From positions 571,403 to 635,402 of the forward strand of contig NZ_PDOG01000003.1 in the NCBI RefSeq assembly GCF_003202205.1: a stretch of DNA of 64,000 nt, given 5' to 3'. Source of the DNA: Halomonas sp. LBP4 (lineage in GTDB: Bacteria > Pseudomonadota > Gammaproteobacteria > Pseudomonadales > Halomonadaceae). Within the stretch, counting starts at the first letter, position 1. Every line of letters begins with the position of its first letter. Below the pieces are notes generated by a model. That model was not told the origin of the DNA. It searched no databases and saw only the letters and a program-made list of their open reading frames with translations. Made by a program: the position numbers and the translations under genes. This document shows positions 42,004 to 50,396 of the stretch, in pieces.

Positions 42004-42380
42004 GTCGTCGGGATGAGTTGGCTTTAAGAGACTACCTTGAGCATATTCAGCAGGCCATAGGTCGAATTCAGCGCTATCTCATAGACGTTGACCATGCTGC
42101 ATTCCTCATGAATGAAGAAAAGCAGGATGCGGTGATCCGCAATCTGGAGATCATCGGTGAGGCAGCGGGTAATATCCAGCACCACTTTCCTGACTTTGCT
42201 GCGAAGCATCCGGAATTTCCCCTGAAAGCAGCTTACGGCACACGAAATGCGTTGGCGCATGGGTATTTCAAGGTCGATCTAGATGTGGTTTGGAAGACCG
42301 TTGAGAGAGATTTGCCTATGTTGGAGGTTCAGGTTGGCGAGGTGCTTAAATCTCTCAATCGAAGTGGAGCATCGCCATGA
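42000..42380 (+). CDS. hepT: HepT-type HEPN ribonuclease toxin
   Basis: A 126-residue HEPN protein of the DUF86 type. The catalytic RNase motif R-x4-H is RNALAHGY at residues ~89-96, with NLEIIGEAAGNI before it as in other HepT toxins. HepT cleaves RNA and is neutralised by MntA. The gene starts within the mntA stop codon. No disruption is seen. Confidence 0.88.
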   Translation: MSRRDELALRDYLEHIQQAIGRIQRYLIDVDHAAFLMNEEKQDAVIRNLEIIGEAAGNIQHHFPDFAAKHPEFPLKAAYGTRNALAHGYFKVDLDVVWKTVERDLPMLEVQVGEVLKSLNRSGASP

Positions 42381-42543
42381 GTCTCGAACCTACGCCTTGA
42401 CCTTCCTTTCTACACCATTGTCAGCCCGTTGATTGATTTCGCCGTCCTTTGATTATTGTCTTTTCTTAACTCTTATCTCTTATCTCTACAGCTTAAAGCT
42501 CTCCCTCTACAATCCTTGAGCCCTGAATTCATCTGGGATCTCG

Positions 42544-42869
42544 ATGTCCGAAATAACCCCCGAACGCGCCACCCACCTCAAGCAGCTCGAGGCCGAGTCG
42601 AGCTATATCATCCGCGAGGTGGCGGCGGAGTTCCGCAATCCGGTGATGGTGTACTCCATCGGCAAGGACTCCTCGGCGATGCTGCACCTGGCGCGCAAGG
42701 CCTTCTATCCAGGGGTGCCGCCGTTCTCGCCGATGCGCGCGAAATGATCGCCTTCCGCGACCGCATGGCCGCGGAATCCGGCATGGAGCTGATCGAGCAC
42801 ATCAACGAAGGGGAGGCGAGCTGCGACGAGGAAGCCAGCCGCGCCAAGCTGCTGAAGAAAGCCGGATAG
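42544..42869 (+). pseudogene. cysD: cysD remnant (sulfate adenylyltransferase small subunit)
   Basis: The first ~60 codons encode a normal CysD start ([40 protein letters not shown] with the PP-loop SxGKDSS). After PGVPPF a deletion and frameshift remove the next stretch; another frame resumes with [20 protein letters not shown] and HINEGEAS, then a shortened tail (EEASRAKLLKKAG) replaces most of the ~300-residue protein. No cysN follows. It probably once continued the SLC13-cysQ sulfate block. Confidence 0.8.
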
Positions 42870-42895
42870 CGGGTGACCGACCCCGCTGGGAGCCC

Positions 42896-42981
42896 CTAGG
42901 GGGTCAGACCCCGGCGGCGTCGAAACCGCTCGTTCAGTGCCTTGTGACGCGCCACAACTCGGCCGGGGTCTGACCCCATAG
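42896..42981. repeat. Long-loop REPIN
   Basis: Cores at 42900 and 42965 with the loop shared with 5028-5115 and 40014-40101. It lies directly after the cysD remnant. Confidence 0.85.
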
Positions 42982-43099
42982 GGGCGGGCCTCGGCGCCTG
43001 TTTCGGTGAACATGCTGCCATCGTCGAGAAAGTGCAGGCGATGTCCCCGAGTCAAGGCTGCCATTTCACCCGCCAACGCATGCGCCGACTCCCCCGCCC

Positions 43100-43145
43100 T
43101 GTAGGAGCCAGGCTCCGCCGGGCGATCGGCGCCGCAGGCGCCCGG
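43100..43145. repeat. Second REP type (TGTAGGAGC family)
   Basis: TGTAGGAGCCAGGCTCCG is followed by CCGGGCGATCGGCGCCG and CAGGCGCCCGG. The preceding ~90 bases also match those before 46300. Confidence 0.75.
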
Positions 43146-43388
43146 CCAGATCAAAGCACCGCGCCCTATGCGCTGTACAACCTCGGCTACGGCGCGCCGC
43201 TCTCGCTGATGAGCTTCATGCGTGCGCTGGAGGCCGCCACCGGCCGCGAGGCCATCTGCGACTACCTGCCCATGCAGCCCGGCGACGTGCCGCGCACCTG
43301 GGCCGACACCGAAGCGCTGCTCAAGGCCACCGGCTACCGGCCCAAGGTGCACGTGGAAGAGGGCGTGAAGCGGTTCAATAACGTCTAG
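43146..43388 (+). pseudogene. UDP-sugar epimerase C-terminal fragment
   Basis: About 80 codons encode the end of a UDP-glucuronate-4-epimerase-like protein (APYALYNLGYGAPLSLMSFM, AICDYLPMQPGDVPRTWAD, EEGVKRFNNV-stop). The 5' two-thirds of the gene, including the Rossmann fold, is missing; the fragment starts at the edge of a REP. It suggests that a polysaccharide-sugar gene once stood here. Confidence 0.75.
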
Positions 43389-43454
43389 TCTTGTGGATGT
43401 GCCTCGTCAGGAGGTAATCATCCGCGACCATACAATGACGAAGAAGAAGGCAAC

Positions 43455-44900
43455 GTGAACATACGCCACCACGGCGGCGGGGCGGGCGTCACCGGCAGCT
43501 GCCACCGCCTGCAGATCGCCCCGGGCCGGGCCCTGCTCGTCGACTGCGGCATCTTCCAGGGGCAGGACGCCGAGCACCTCGACAGCCTCGAGCAGCACCA
43601 GGTGCGCTTCCCGGTGGAAGACGTGCTGGCGCTGGTGGTCACCCACGTGCACATCGACCACATCGGCCGGCTACCCTACCTGCTGGCGGCGGGCTACCAG
43701 GGGCCGATCCTCTGCTCGGTGCCCTCGGCACGCCTGCTGCCGCTGGTCATCGAAGACGCCCTGAAAATCGGCTTTACCCGCGACCGCGCCCTGATCGAAC
43801 GCTTCCTGGCCGAAGTGCAGGGGCGGCTGGTGGCGCTGGACTACCAGGCCTGGCACACCGTGCTCGACGACGAACGCCACCGCCTTCGCGTCAAGCTGCA
43901 GCGCGCCGGGCACATCCTCGGCTCCGCCTACGTGGAAGTGGATACCCAGGACAAGGCCAGCGGGCAACGCCGGCGCACCGTGTTCTCCGGCGACCTGGGT
44001 GCGCCCTACGCGCCGCTGCTGCCCGCGCCCAGGCCGCCGTACTGCGCCGACGTGCTGGTGCTGGAGAGCACCTACGGCGACCGCCAGCACGAAGACCGGC
44101 GCCACCGCCGCGAGCGGCTCAAGGCCGCCATCGATAGAGCCCTGGAGAACGGCGGCACCGTGGTGATCCCCGCCTTCAGCGTGGGCCGCACCCAGGAGCT
44201 GCTCTACGAGCTGGAAGGGCTGATACACCACGGCCGTGACGAGCGCTGGCGCGAGCTCGAGATCGTCGTCGACTCGCCCCTGGCCGCCCGCTTCACCGCG
44301 GTGTACCGCGAGCTCAAGCCCTGGTGGGACGCCGAGGCGCACCAGACGCTGCGCCGTGGCCGCCACCCGCTCAGCTTCGAGAACCTCTACACCGTGGACG
44401 GCCACGAAGCCCACGAGCGCACCGTGGCCTACCTGGCCGAGAGCGGCCGGCCCGCGGTGGTGATCGCCGCCAGCGGCATGGTCAGCGGGGGCAGGGTGGT
44501 GAACTACCTCAAGCGCATGCTGAGCGATCCACGCCACTGCGCGCTCTTCACCGGCTACCAGGCCGCCGGCACCCCGGGCCGCGACATCCAGCGCCATGGC
44601 CCCAGCGGCGGCTGGGTGATGCTGGATGGCCAGCGTATCGACATTCGCGCCCGCATCGAAACCGTGAACGGCTACTCGGCCCATGCCGACCAGCTTGACC
44701 TGCTCAACTTCGTACGCCGCATGCGCCACCCGCCGCGGGAAGTGCGCCTGGTACACGGCGACCCCCACGCCCAGGCCGCGCTCAAGGCCAAGCTGCTGGA
44801 ATGGGCCGAAGGGGCAGGGCGTTCGCTCGAGGTGACGCTGGGCGGCGATTTCCTGGCGGAAGACACGATTCGCAGTAGGGCCGATCGGGCACGGGCATGA
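43455..44900 (+). CDS. Metallo-beta-lactamase/beta-CASP RNA nuclease, Ysh1/CPSF-like
   Basis: A 481-residue protein starting at GTG 43455. The metallo-beta-lactamase half carries THVHIDHIGRLPYLL (HxHxDH), HILGSAYVEV and FSGDLGAPYAPLL; the beta-CASP half has VLESTYGDR, VVIPAFSVGRTQELL and VIAASGMVSGGRV, and the RMMBL end has NGYSAHADQLDLL and VRLVHGDPHAQAALK. This is the layout of CPSF73-like RNA endonucleases/exonucleases. Its first bases are duplicated at 40625. It stands between an epimerase fragment and Rpn fragments, yet reads as intact. Confidence 0.88.
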   Translation: MNIRHHGGGAGVTGSCHRLQIAPGRALLVDCGIFQGQDAEHLDSLEQHQVRFPVEDVLALVVTHVHIDHIGRLPYLLAAGYQGPILCSVPSARLLPLVIEDALKIGFTRDRALIERFLAEVQGRLVALDYQAWHTVLDDERHRLRVKLQRAGHILGSAYVEVDTQDKASGQRRRTVFSGDLGAPYAPLLPAPRPPYCADVLVLESTYGDRQHEDRRHRRERLKAAIDRALENGGTVVIPAFSVGRTQELLYELEGLIHHGRDERWRELEIVVDSPLAARFTAVYRELKPWWDAEAHQTLRRGRHPLSFENLYTVDGHEAHERTVAYLAESGRPAVVIAASGMVSGGRVVNYLKRMLSDPRHCALFTGYQAAGTPGRDIQRHGPSGGWVMLDGQRIDIRARIETVNGYSAHADQLDLLNFVRRMRHPPREVRLVHGDPHAQAALKAKLLEWAEGAGRSLEVTLGGDFLAEDTIRSRADRARA

Positions 44901-44918
44901 GCAAGCGAGCCGAAACGA

Positions 44919-45191
44919 TTGGAAGACCTGCGGGAGGTATACACCATGCTGCAAGAACGTACCGGCCAATGGCCGCAGCGCTGGAAACAGGAAGGTCGCC
45001 AGGAAGGCCGCGAGGAAGGCCGCCAGGAAGCGCTGAAAGAGGCTGAGGCCCGCATCCAGGAGGCGAAGCTCGAAGCCAAGCGAGAGACCGCTTGCAATCT
45101 AATCGAGACCACCAACCTTGATAATGTCACCATTGCCAATGCGACCGGCCTGAGCGAGGACGAGGTGCGCGAGCTGCGCTCGACCCACTGA
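44919..45191 (+). pseudogene. Rpn-family C-terminal fragment, copy 1
   Basis: Ninety codons from TTG 44919 (or ATG 44946) encode the charged C-terminal part of an Rpn-type protein (MLQERTGQWPQRWKQEGRQE, TNLDNVTIANATGLSEDEV). The nuclease domain is absent. The sequence from ~44937 is repeated in tandem at 45193. Confidence 0.7.
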
Positions 45192-45202
45192 AGGTATACA
45201 CC

Positions 45203-45436
45203 ATGCTGCAAGAACGTACCGGCCAATGGCCGCAGCGCTGGAAACAGGAAGGTCGCCAGGAAGGTCGCGAGGAAGCGCTGAAAGAGGCTGAGGCCCGCAT
45301 CCAGGAGGCGAAGCTCGAAGCCAAGCGAGAGACCGCTTGCAATCTAATCGAGACCACCAACCTTGATAATGTCACCATTGCCAATGCGACCGGCCTGAGC
45401 GAGGACGAGGTGCACGAGCTGCGCTCGACCCACTGA
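45203..45436 (+). pseudogene. Rpn-family C-terminal fragment, copy 2
   Basis: A tandem copy of the preceding fragment, nearly identical apart from a 12-bp deletion of one EGRQ-coding unit and an Arg-to-His change (DEVHELRSTH). The tandem period is about 256 bp. Confidence 0.7.
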
Positions 45437-45471
45437 AAGAGTTACCTGGCTTCGGTTCGGAGGCTCAGCAC

Positions 45472-45684
45472 ATGCCCTATGTCACCAGTGCCGAACGCTT
45501 CGGCATCGAGAAGGGCCGCCAGGAGGGTGAGCTGCTACTGCTCACCAGGCAGATCACACTGAAGTTCGGCGAGCTGCCCGACTGGGCGCGGGAAAGGCTC
45601 GAGGGCGCCACCACCGACCAGCTGGAAGCCTGGGCCGAGCGTATCCTGAGTGCCGATAGCCTGGAAGCCCTGCTGAATGAGTGA
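45472..45684 (+). pseudogene. Rpn/DUF4351 C-terminal fragment
   Basis: A 70-codon frame with AERFGIEKGRQEGELLLLTR and LKFGELPDWARERLEGATTD is the DUF4351 tail of another Rpn-family gene. It has its own ATG but no nuclease domain. A frameshifted copy lies at 40673-40832. Confidence 0.72.
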
Positions 45685-45742
45685 TCGCCCTTCCAGGGCC
45701 GAAGACCAAGCGCCGAGCGCCTTGCCGCGAACTGAAGGATCC

Positions 45743-45946
45743 ATGCGCCTGACAGATACCCAACGACAGACCATCCAGCATATCGTCACCGACGAGCTTG
45801 GCCCTGGCGCCACCGTAAGGCTATTCGGCTCACGGCGGGACGACAGCGCCCGTGGCGGCGATATCGTCGTTGAGCTCGATGCGCCAGTGGAGCATCCCGC
45901 ACAGCTCTCTGCCCGGCTCAGCGTGCGCATCATGCGCGCCATATGA
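45743..45946 (+). pseudogene. Nucleotidyltransferase-domain fragment
   Basis: A 67-codon frame begins like a MNT-type protein (TVRLFGSRRDDSARGGDIVV). The usual GGDIDL metal motif reads GGDIVV, i.e. the second Asp is lost, and the frame stops after RIMRAI where the C-terminal half should follow. A copy of the cysQ end begins 18 bases later. Confidence 0.6.
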
Positions 45947-45963
45947 ACGACAATCTTTCGCAG

Positions 45964-46027
45964 CGCCTGCGCGCAGCGGGATGAACGGTGGGAAGCGGAC
46001 CTGCGGGCCAGCCTGCCAGGCAGTTGA
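45964..46027 (+). pseudogene. Second copy of the cysQ 3' end
   Basis: CGCCTGCG...CAGCGGGATGA(A/G)CGGTGGGA and CCAGCCTGCCAGGCAGTTGA repeat the last codons and stop of cysQ (39652-39715), with several substitutions. Similarity continues, interrupted by a REPIN, through 46130-46180. Confidence 0.85.
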
Positions 46028-46049
46028 AGACAGCCGGGTAGCCGGTGAC

Positions 46050-46260
46050 CGACGCCGCTGGAAGCCCCCTAGGGGCGGGCCTCGGCGCCTGAACCCGCCT
46101 CCGGGGTCTGACCCCCGGGATGTCGAGGTCACCGCGGGGGGCCTATTTCGCCGAGGCACATCGGGCACGGGGTCAGACCCCAAGGATGCGACCTCGGCGC
46201 CTTCATCTTCGAACATGCTTCCACCGTCGAGAAAGTGCAGGCGATTTCCCCGAGTCGAGC
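46050..46260. repeat. REPIN-derived mosaic
   Basis: Degenerate GGGGTC cores (around 46101 and 46170) and blocks shared with 39770-39840 (GATGTCGAGGTCACCGCGGG) and with 43010-43060 (GTCGAGAAAGTGCAGGCGAT). No coding potential is seen from 46028 to 46500. Confidence 0.7.
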
Positions 46261-46299
46261 TGCCATGCCCCCGCCAACACATGCGCCCATCACCCAGCC

Positions 46300-46347
46300 C
46301 TGTAGGAGCCAGGCTCCGCCGGGCGATCGGCGCCGATAGGCGCCCCG
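46300..46347. repeat. Second REP type (TGTAGGAGC family)
   Basis: TGTAGGAGCCAGGCTCCG and GGGCGATCGGCGCCGATAGG match the copy at 43100-43145. Confidence 0.75.
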
Positions 46348-46500
46348 GCGGTAACCCCCGTATGCTCCCATCACCGCCCCCATTCCCCCGAGTATCCCTC
46401 TGTTTCCCCGCCTGTTTTCCTGTTGACCCGCACACCGGGTGCTGTATGCTCCCAACCCCAAGCAGACTTAGCCCATCACGCATGGCCTACAGCGACCCCC

Positions 46501-46764
46501 GCGCTCAGCCATGGAGCACGGCCGCGTGTTGGCGTAGAATGCATCGACTCCAAAGAACGATACCGCAGGGGCCGCCGAGCCGAGGCTTGGCAAGGGACGA
46601 TGAAGGGGGCGGAGCAACCGCCTCCCCGGCATGTTTTTGCTCGCCTACCATGGCGCTGCGCTTCCCTTGTCCTCGCCGCTCGCTCCCCACGGTATCCAGG
46701 CTTGATACAGGGCATGGGAATGCGCCCGGCAAAATCCCCGGGCGGTAGCGTGCCCGAATGGCAA
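46501..46764 (+). repeat. Leader repeat, copy 2 (upstream of the polysaccharide cluster)
   Basis: Related along its whole length to 34232-34507, with the same terminal ops hairpin. About 1.06 kb separates it from wzz, a gap now containing degraded AAA-ATPase sequence. The region 46350-46500 before it holds nothing recognisable, and 46765-46973 likewise. Confidence 0.75.
46739..46756 (+). promoter_or_regulatory. ops (RfaH recruitment) hairpin, copy 2
   Basis: GGCGGTAGCGTGC (46741-46753) in a CGGGC/GCCCG stem, identical to the copy at 34481-34498. Being upstream of wzz and the sugar genes, it is in the expected place for a JUMPStart element. Confidence 0.85.
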
Positions 46765-46973
46765 CGACCACTCGGAACGAGCGAATGCACCAGCAGTCCC
46801 CTGGCATAGGCTCAGGAATGGTGGCAGCAGCCTCTGCCGGCAGCTCGATACCTCGGCGAAGGAAGCCGCAGGCCCCCACACTACCCAAGCCCTATGTTTT
46901 TTCGCCAGCCGCTGCTTTAGCCTGCGCTTAACCAGCCACGGTTGGCCTCTTCAATGACCAGGGACCGCCACCC

Positions 46974-47291
46974 ATGACCATGCACCAGCGTTGGACGCTG
47001 CACGTCGAACACTTCGCCCGCTTCGAGCAGGCGGATTTCGACCTGCGCCCTCTGACCCTGTTCGTGGGCGAGAACAACAGCGGCAAGAGCTATGTCGACC
47101 AGGAGCTGATCGCGCCCGACAAAGTGGCAGCCTTCCAGTTCCGCCGCGAGCGGCAGATCACCCAGGTCGCACGGTTCGAGCAGTCGGAGGGCGACATCGC
47201 CGTACCGACGTTCAACGAGCCGCTGGAATCCCTGCTGGAAGAAGTGCTGACGCTTCAGGACAACACCGTCTCCGCCACGCAGGTGCAGTAG
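46974..47291 (+). pseudogene. AAA-family ATPase remnant
   Basis: A 105-codon frame begins with an SMC/OLD-like ATPase N-terminus (VEHFARFEQADFDLRPLTLF, Walker A GENNSGKSY) and then jumps to unrelated sequence resembling a later part of such a protein (AAFQFRRERQITQVARFE). The signature, Walker B and most of the protein are missing, so it has lost its function by internal deletion. Confidence 0.7.
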
Positions 47292-47312
47292 CGGCTGGCC
47301 GCAAGGAACGCG

Positions 47313-47768
47313 ATGAGCTCACTGGACAAACGGCTGGCCTGTATCGAGCCCGATCATTACCAGCAAGGGGAGCGGGTCGACGTCATCGAAACTCGGCTGC
47401 AAGGAGCCGGCACCGCCACCTTCGAGGCACCGCAAGGGCACTGCTTGTTGCGATTCAACCTGAGTGAAGACAACCGGCTGCGTTACCTGAAACAGCAAAA
47501 GGTGGCGGACGGCGTATTGCTTGAGCTCGATGGCCAAGCGCAACCCATCGCCCTGCACCTGGTCGAGCTCAAGGGGCGGGTCGACACCCGTGCCTGGGCG
47601 CACATCCCGAACCCCGTCACCTTCAAAGCTCCTATCGGGCGCAGGCCGCAAGGTAATGCCGGCAATGACTGGGCGGCTACCCACTGCCGCATCAGCGAAG
47701 ACGCCACCGCCATTGCCCACGAACGTTACCAGCGCGATGGCGCCGGTAACGTCCATATCCGGCTTTGA
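47313..47768 (+). CDS. Hypothetical partner of the AAA ATPase remnant
   Basis: A 151-residue protein (ACIEPDHYQQGERVDVIETR, HLVELKGRVDTRAWAHIPN). It resembles short proteins encoded immediately after AAA-type ATPases of possible anti-phage modules, but I cannot name the family. Its C-terminal end (HERYQRDGAGNVHIRL) may be truncated. Because the ATPase is broken, it is probably a relic. Confidence 0.45.
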   Translation: MSSLDKRLACIEPDHYQQGERVDVIETRLQGAGTATFEAPQGHCLLRFNLSEDNRLRYLKQQKVADGVLLELDGQAQPIALHLVELKGRVDTRAWAHIPNPVTFKAPIGRRPQGNAGNDWAATHCRISEDATAIAHERYQRDGAGNVHIRL

Positions 47769-47826
47769 AGGCAAGTGGGAAGCCTTACTCTCTCATCCTC
47801 TCGATCTCACCTATCGGCGACACCGC

Positions 47827-48621
47827 ATGAACCAGATACCTTCTCAAGAACCGCAGCGCTACCCCCAAGACGATGAAATCTCCCTGGTCGATCTCGCCAA
47901 GATACTCATCAAACGCTGGAAGATGATGGCCATTGTGTTCCTGGTCGTCGTGCTAGGTGCCTTGGCCTATGTGCTGACCATGACACGAACCTACGAATAC
48001 GTCTCGATCTATCAGGTTGCGGAGCAGGCGCCAAACGGTGACAGTGCGGTGGCAAGCCTGGAAGCGCCGGGCGCCGTGGTGGCCAAGGTCAACAACCTCT
48101 ACCTGGGGCCGGTGACCCGTGAGCTTCAAAATTCAGCGGGGCTGGAACGTCTGCCGTTCGAACTTTCAGTATCGAATCCCAGCGATACCCAGCTAATCCG
48201 ACTGAGCTCTGAAGCCGCGGAAGCCGATAGCGAGCTAGTTGCCCAGATGCACCAAGTCTTGCTGACACGCATTGAAGAAGGACAGCAGGAGTTGCTGGAG
48301 CGACGGCGGGCGAGCCTGGAGCGGCGACTTGTGAGTGCCGAGCGTGCCCTTGACGCAGCCCAGGAGAGTAATAGTGCCTTCGCGGGAGATCTGATTGCCA
48401 ATTACACCACCAGAGTCTCCGAGATCGAAGGCCAGTTAGCACAGCTTCAGGAAGGGGGAGTTGTCCAGGTATCGGTACAAGGCCTCGACCCCATTGGCAC
48501 TAGCCGCAGCCTGATTATGGCATTGGCCATTGTTCTCGGTGGTATGCTGGCTGCTATGGTGGCTTTCCTTGCGCAGTTTGCGGGTGCGGTCCGGGACAGT
48601 CTTAGTGAAGAGTTACTTTGA
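47827..48621 (+). CDS. Wzz/FepE/Etk-type polysaccharide chain-length protein
   Basis: A 264-residue inner-membrane protein of the polysaccharide copolymerase family. The N-terminal Wzz domain (DEISLVDLAKILIKRWKMMA, first transmembrane helix FLVVVLGALAYVLTM) is followed by a periplasmic helical region with coiled coil (ELLERRRASLERRLVSAERA) and a second transmembrane helix near the end (SLIMALAIVLGGMLAAMVA). It would set chain length together with the polymerase at 54066. It is the first intact gene of the surface-polysaccharide cluster. Confidence 0.85.
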   Translation: MNQIPSQEPQRYPQDDEISLVDLAKILIKRWKMMAIVFLVVVLGALAYVLTMTRTYEYVSIYQVAEQAPNGDSAVASLEAPGAVVAKVNNLYLGPVTRELQNSAGLERLPFELSVSNPSDTQLIRLSSEAAEADSELVAQMHQVLLTRIEEGQQELLERRRASLERRLVSAERALDAAQESNSAFAGDLIANYTTRVSEIEGQLAQLQEGGVVQVSVQGLDPIGTSRSLIMALAIVLGGMLAAMVAFLAQFAGAVRDSLSEELL

Positions 48622-48627
48622 GTAACA

Positions 48628-49000
48628 TGATTTGCAATGAAGCTCAGCCATCCGAATCACCCGTTGGGGTTGCGGCTTGCAGCGCACGACCGCGATGAGC
48701 AGCCGTGTCGGCAGCGCCCCGAGGTCAAAGCTGCGGTTGAAGCAGTAGCTGAACGCCGCGAGGTAACGCGTTGCATACTTGCGAAAGCCGAAGGCATGGT
48801 AACACCCCCGACATGCAGGTCTTGAGGTTGCCGAGTACGGTGTTGATCCAGTGGAACTCGGGCACGTCCTTGGGTTTTCGCCCCGCGATGACGGTGGGCT
48901 GATGCGTACAGCCTGCCGTGGTGACGGCAGCGAAGCAGGCCAGGCCGTCGGAGTACACCGTACTGCCAGGCGCCAGTGTCGCCTGGGCCAGGGAAAACGC
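48628..49000 (-). pseudogene. IS1595/ISXO2-type transposase remnant
   Basis: On the minus strand two frames together encode the C-terminal part of an ISXO2-like transposase: YSDGLACFAAVTTAGCTHQP and RKPKDVPEFHWINTVLGNLK in one frame, then HAFGFRKYATRYLAAFSYCF and LPTRLLIAVVRCKPQ in the next. A frameshift near 48800 separates them, and the N-terminal half is missing. Confidence 0.8.
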
Positions 49001-49108
49001 ATGAAAAAACGCTCTACGACGGGCTTCGTGGCGCTTTACCAGTAGGAGCTAATGCGATTATCTAACGGCTTTAGCTCATAGATGACTCATACTGACACCG
49101 TCTCTCAT

Positions 49109-50219
49109 GCAACATTTATCGATTGTCCCCGACTTTCGCCAGGCTTAGAAAGTGCAGCACCAGCTGTCTGATACCCTGTTTCTGACCGCTGGCGCGGTGA
49201 TCTGTGGTGCTTAGGGTTGGGACGAGATCGAAGATTTTGGGCACGCGAAGCTGGATTTTCTCCGCTAGTACGGCGATTTCAGCGCTGGCATTCCCAGCGA
49301 CGATACCTTGGCCAGGGTCATGGCGCTGGTGAATGCCGATCAGCTCCAAAGCGCGTTTGCCAAAGCGCGTTTGCCGAATGGATGAAGGCCTGCCATGACG
49401 TCACTGAAGGTGCGGTGGTGGCCATTGATGGCAAGATACTGCGCGGCTCGCACTGCCGTGGCAAGGGCAAAGGTGTCATTCACATGGTGAGTGCCTTCAG
49501 TGCCGCCAATGGTGTTGTGTTGGGGCAGGTCAAGACAGCCGAGAAGTCCAATGAGATCACGGCGATTCCTGAGCTACTCAAGCTCCTGAACCTTCAAGGG
49601 TGATGGTGACCATTGATGCCATGGGCTGCCAGAAAAAGATCGCGACGCAGATCCTGCAGCAGGGTGCAGACTACCTGCTGTCGGTGAAGGAAAACCAGCC
49701 AGCCTTGGCAGATGCCTTTGAGGCGGCGTTCCCCATGGCGAAGGTGGTCAACTTCGAAGGTGATGCCTATGTCACGGATGAGAAGAACCGAGGACGCCAG
49801 GAGACTCGTTACCACATTGTCAGTGACCTTCCTTCAGAGTTTCAGGAGGTTAGCTACGAGTGGCCGGGGTTGATAACGGTCGGTGTCGTGATGAGCTTTC
49901 GCCAGGAGGGGGGTGAAGCCCCTGAGGCGCCGATGATCCGCTACTACATCAGCTCGGCCGAACTCAGTGCCAAAAAGCTCGCAGAAGCGGCCCGCCAGCA
50001 TTGGTTCGTCGAGAATAAGCTGCACTGGTCTTTGGATGTAGCGCTTCGAGAAGATGCCTGCAAAATCCACCGCGGGAGGCAGCAGAAAATCTTGCCAGGG
50101 TCCGTCATATTGCGCTGAATTACCTGAAAGGGGAGGCGCGTTTCAAGGGCGGAATCCGGCGAAAACAAAAGAAAGCTGCGCTGGATGAGACGTACCTCGC
50201 TGACATTCTCGCGGTGTGA
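49109..50219 (+). pseudogene. ISAs1-family transposase, degraded
   Basis: Sequence from MQHLSIVPDFRQA (49109) to AALDETYLADILAV (50219) follows an ISAs1 transposase in several frames. Intact blocks are GAVVAIDGKILRGSHCRGKG, VSAFSAANGVVLGQVKTAEK, the DDE strand VTIDAMGCQKKIATQIL, and QHWFVENKLHWSLDVALRED. Early in-frame stops (about 49147 and 49213), a break near 49603 and a frameshift near 50090 show that it is dead. Confidence 0.85.
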
Positions 50220-50396
50220 AAGCTTTCATGCGTTTTCCCTGAGGGGTGTCCACTTTAGCTGGCAAGATGAGGATGTGGCGTTAAGGGTCTCTCGCACCAA
50301 ACTGCGCTTGCCACTTGGATTTGCAAAATCCCGGATTGGCTCCCGTTCAGACGGTTGAACGGCCGCAGAACTTATATCTTAATCTTAGGGGAACAT

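Noticed and set aside
45743..45946. Working MNT antitoxin
   Set aside because: The second metal-binding Asp of the GGDxD motif is missing and the C-terminal half is absent; treated as a fragment.
48637..48825. Small plus-strand frame after wzz
   Set aside because: It is antisense to the ISXO2 transposase remnant, which has clear similarity on the minus strand.
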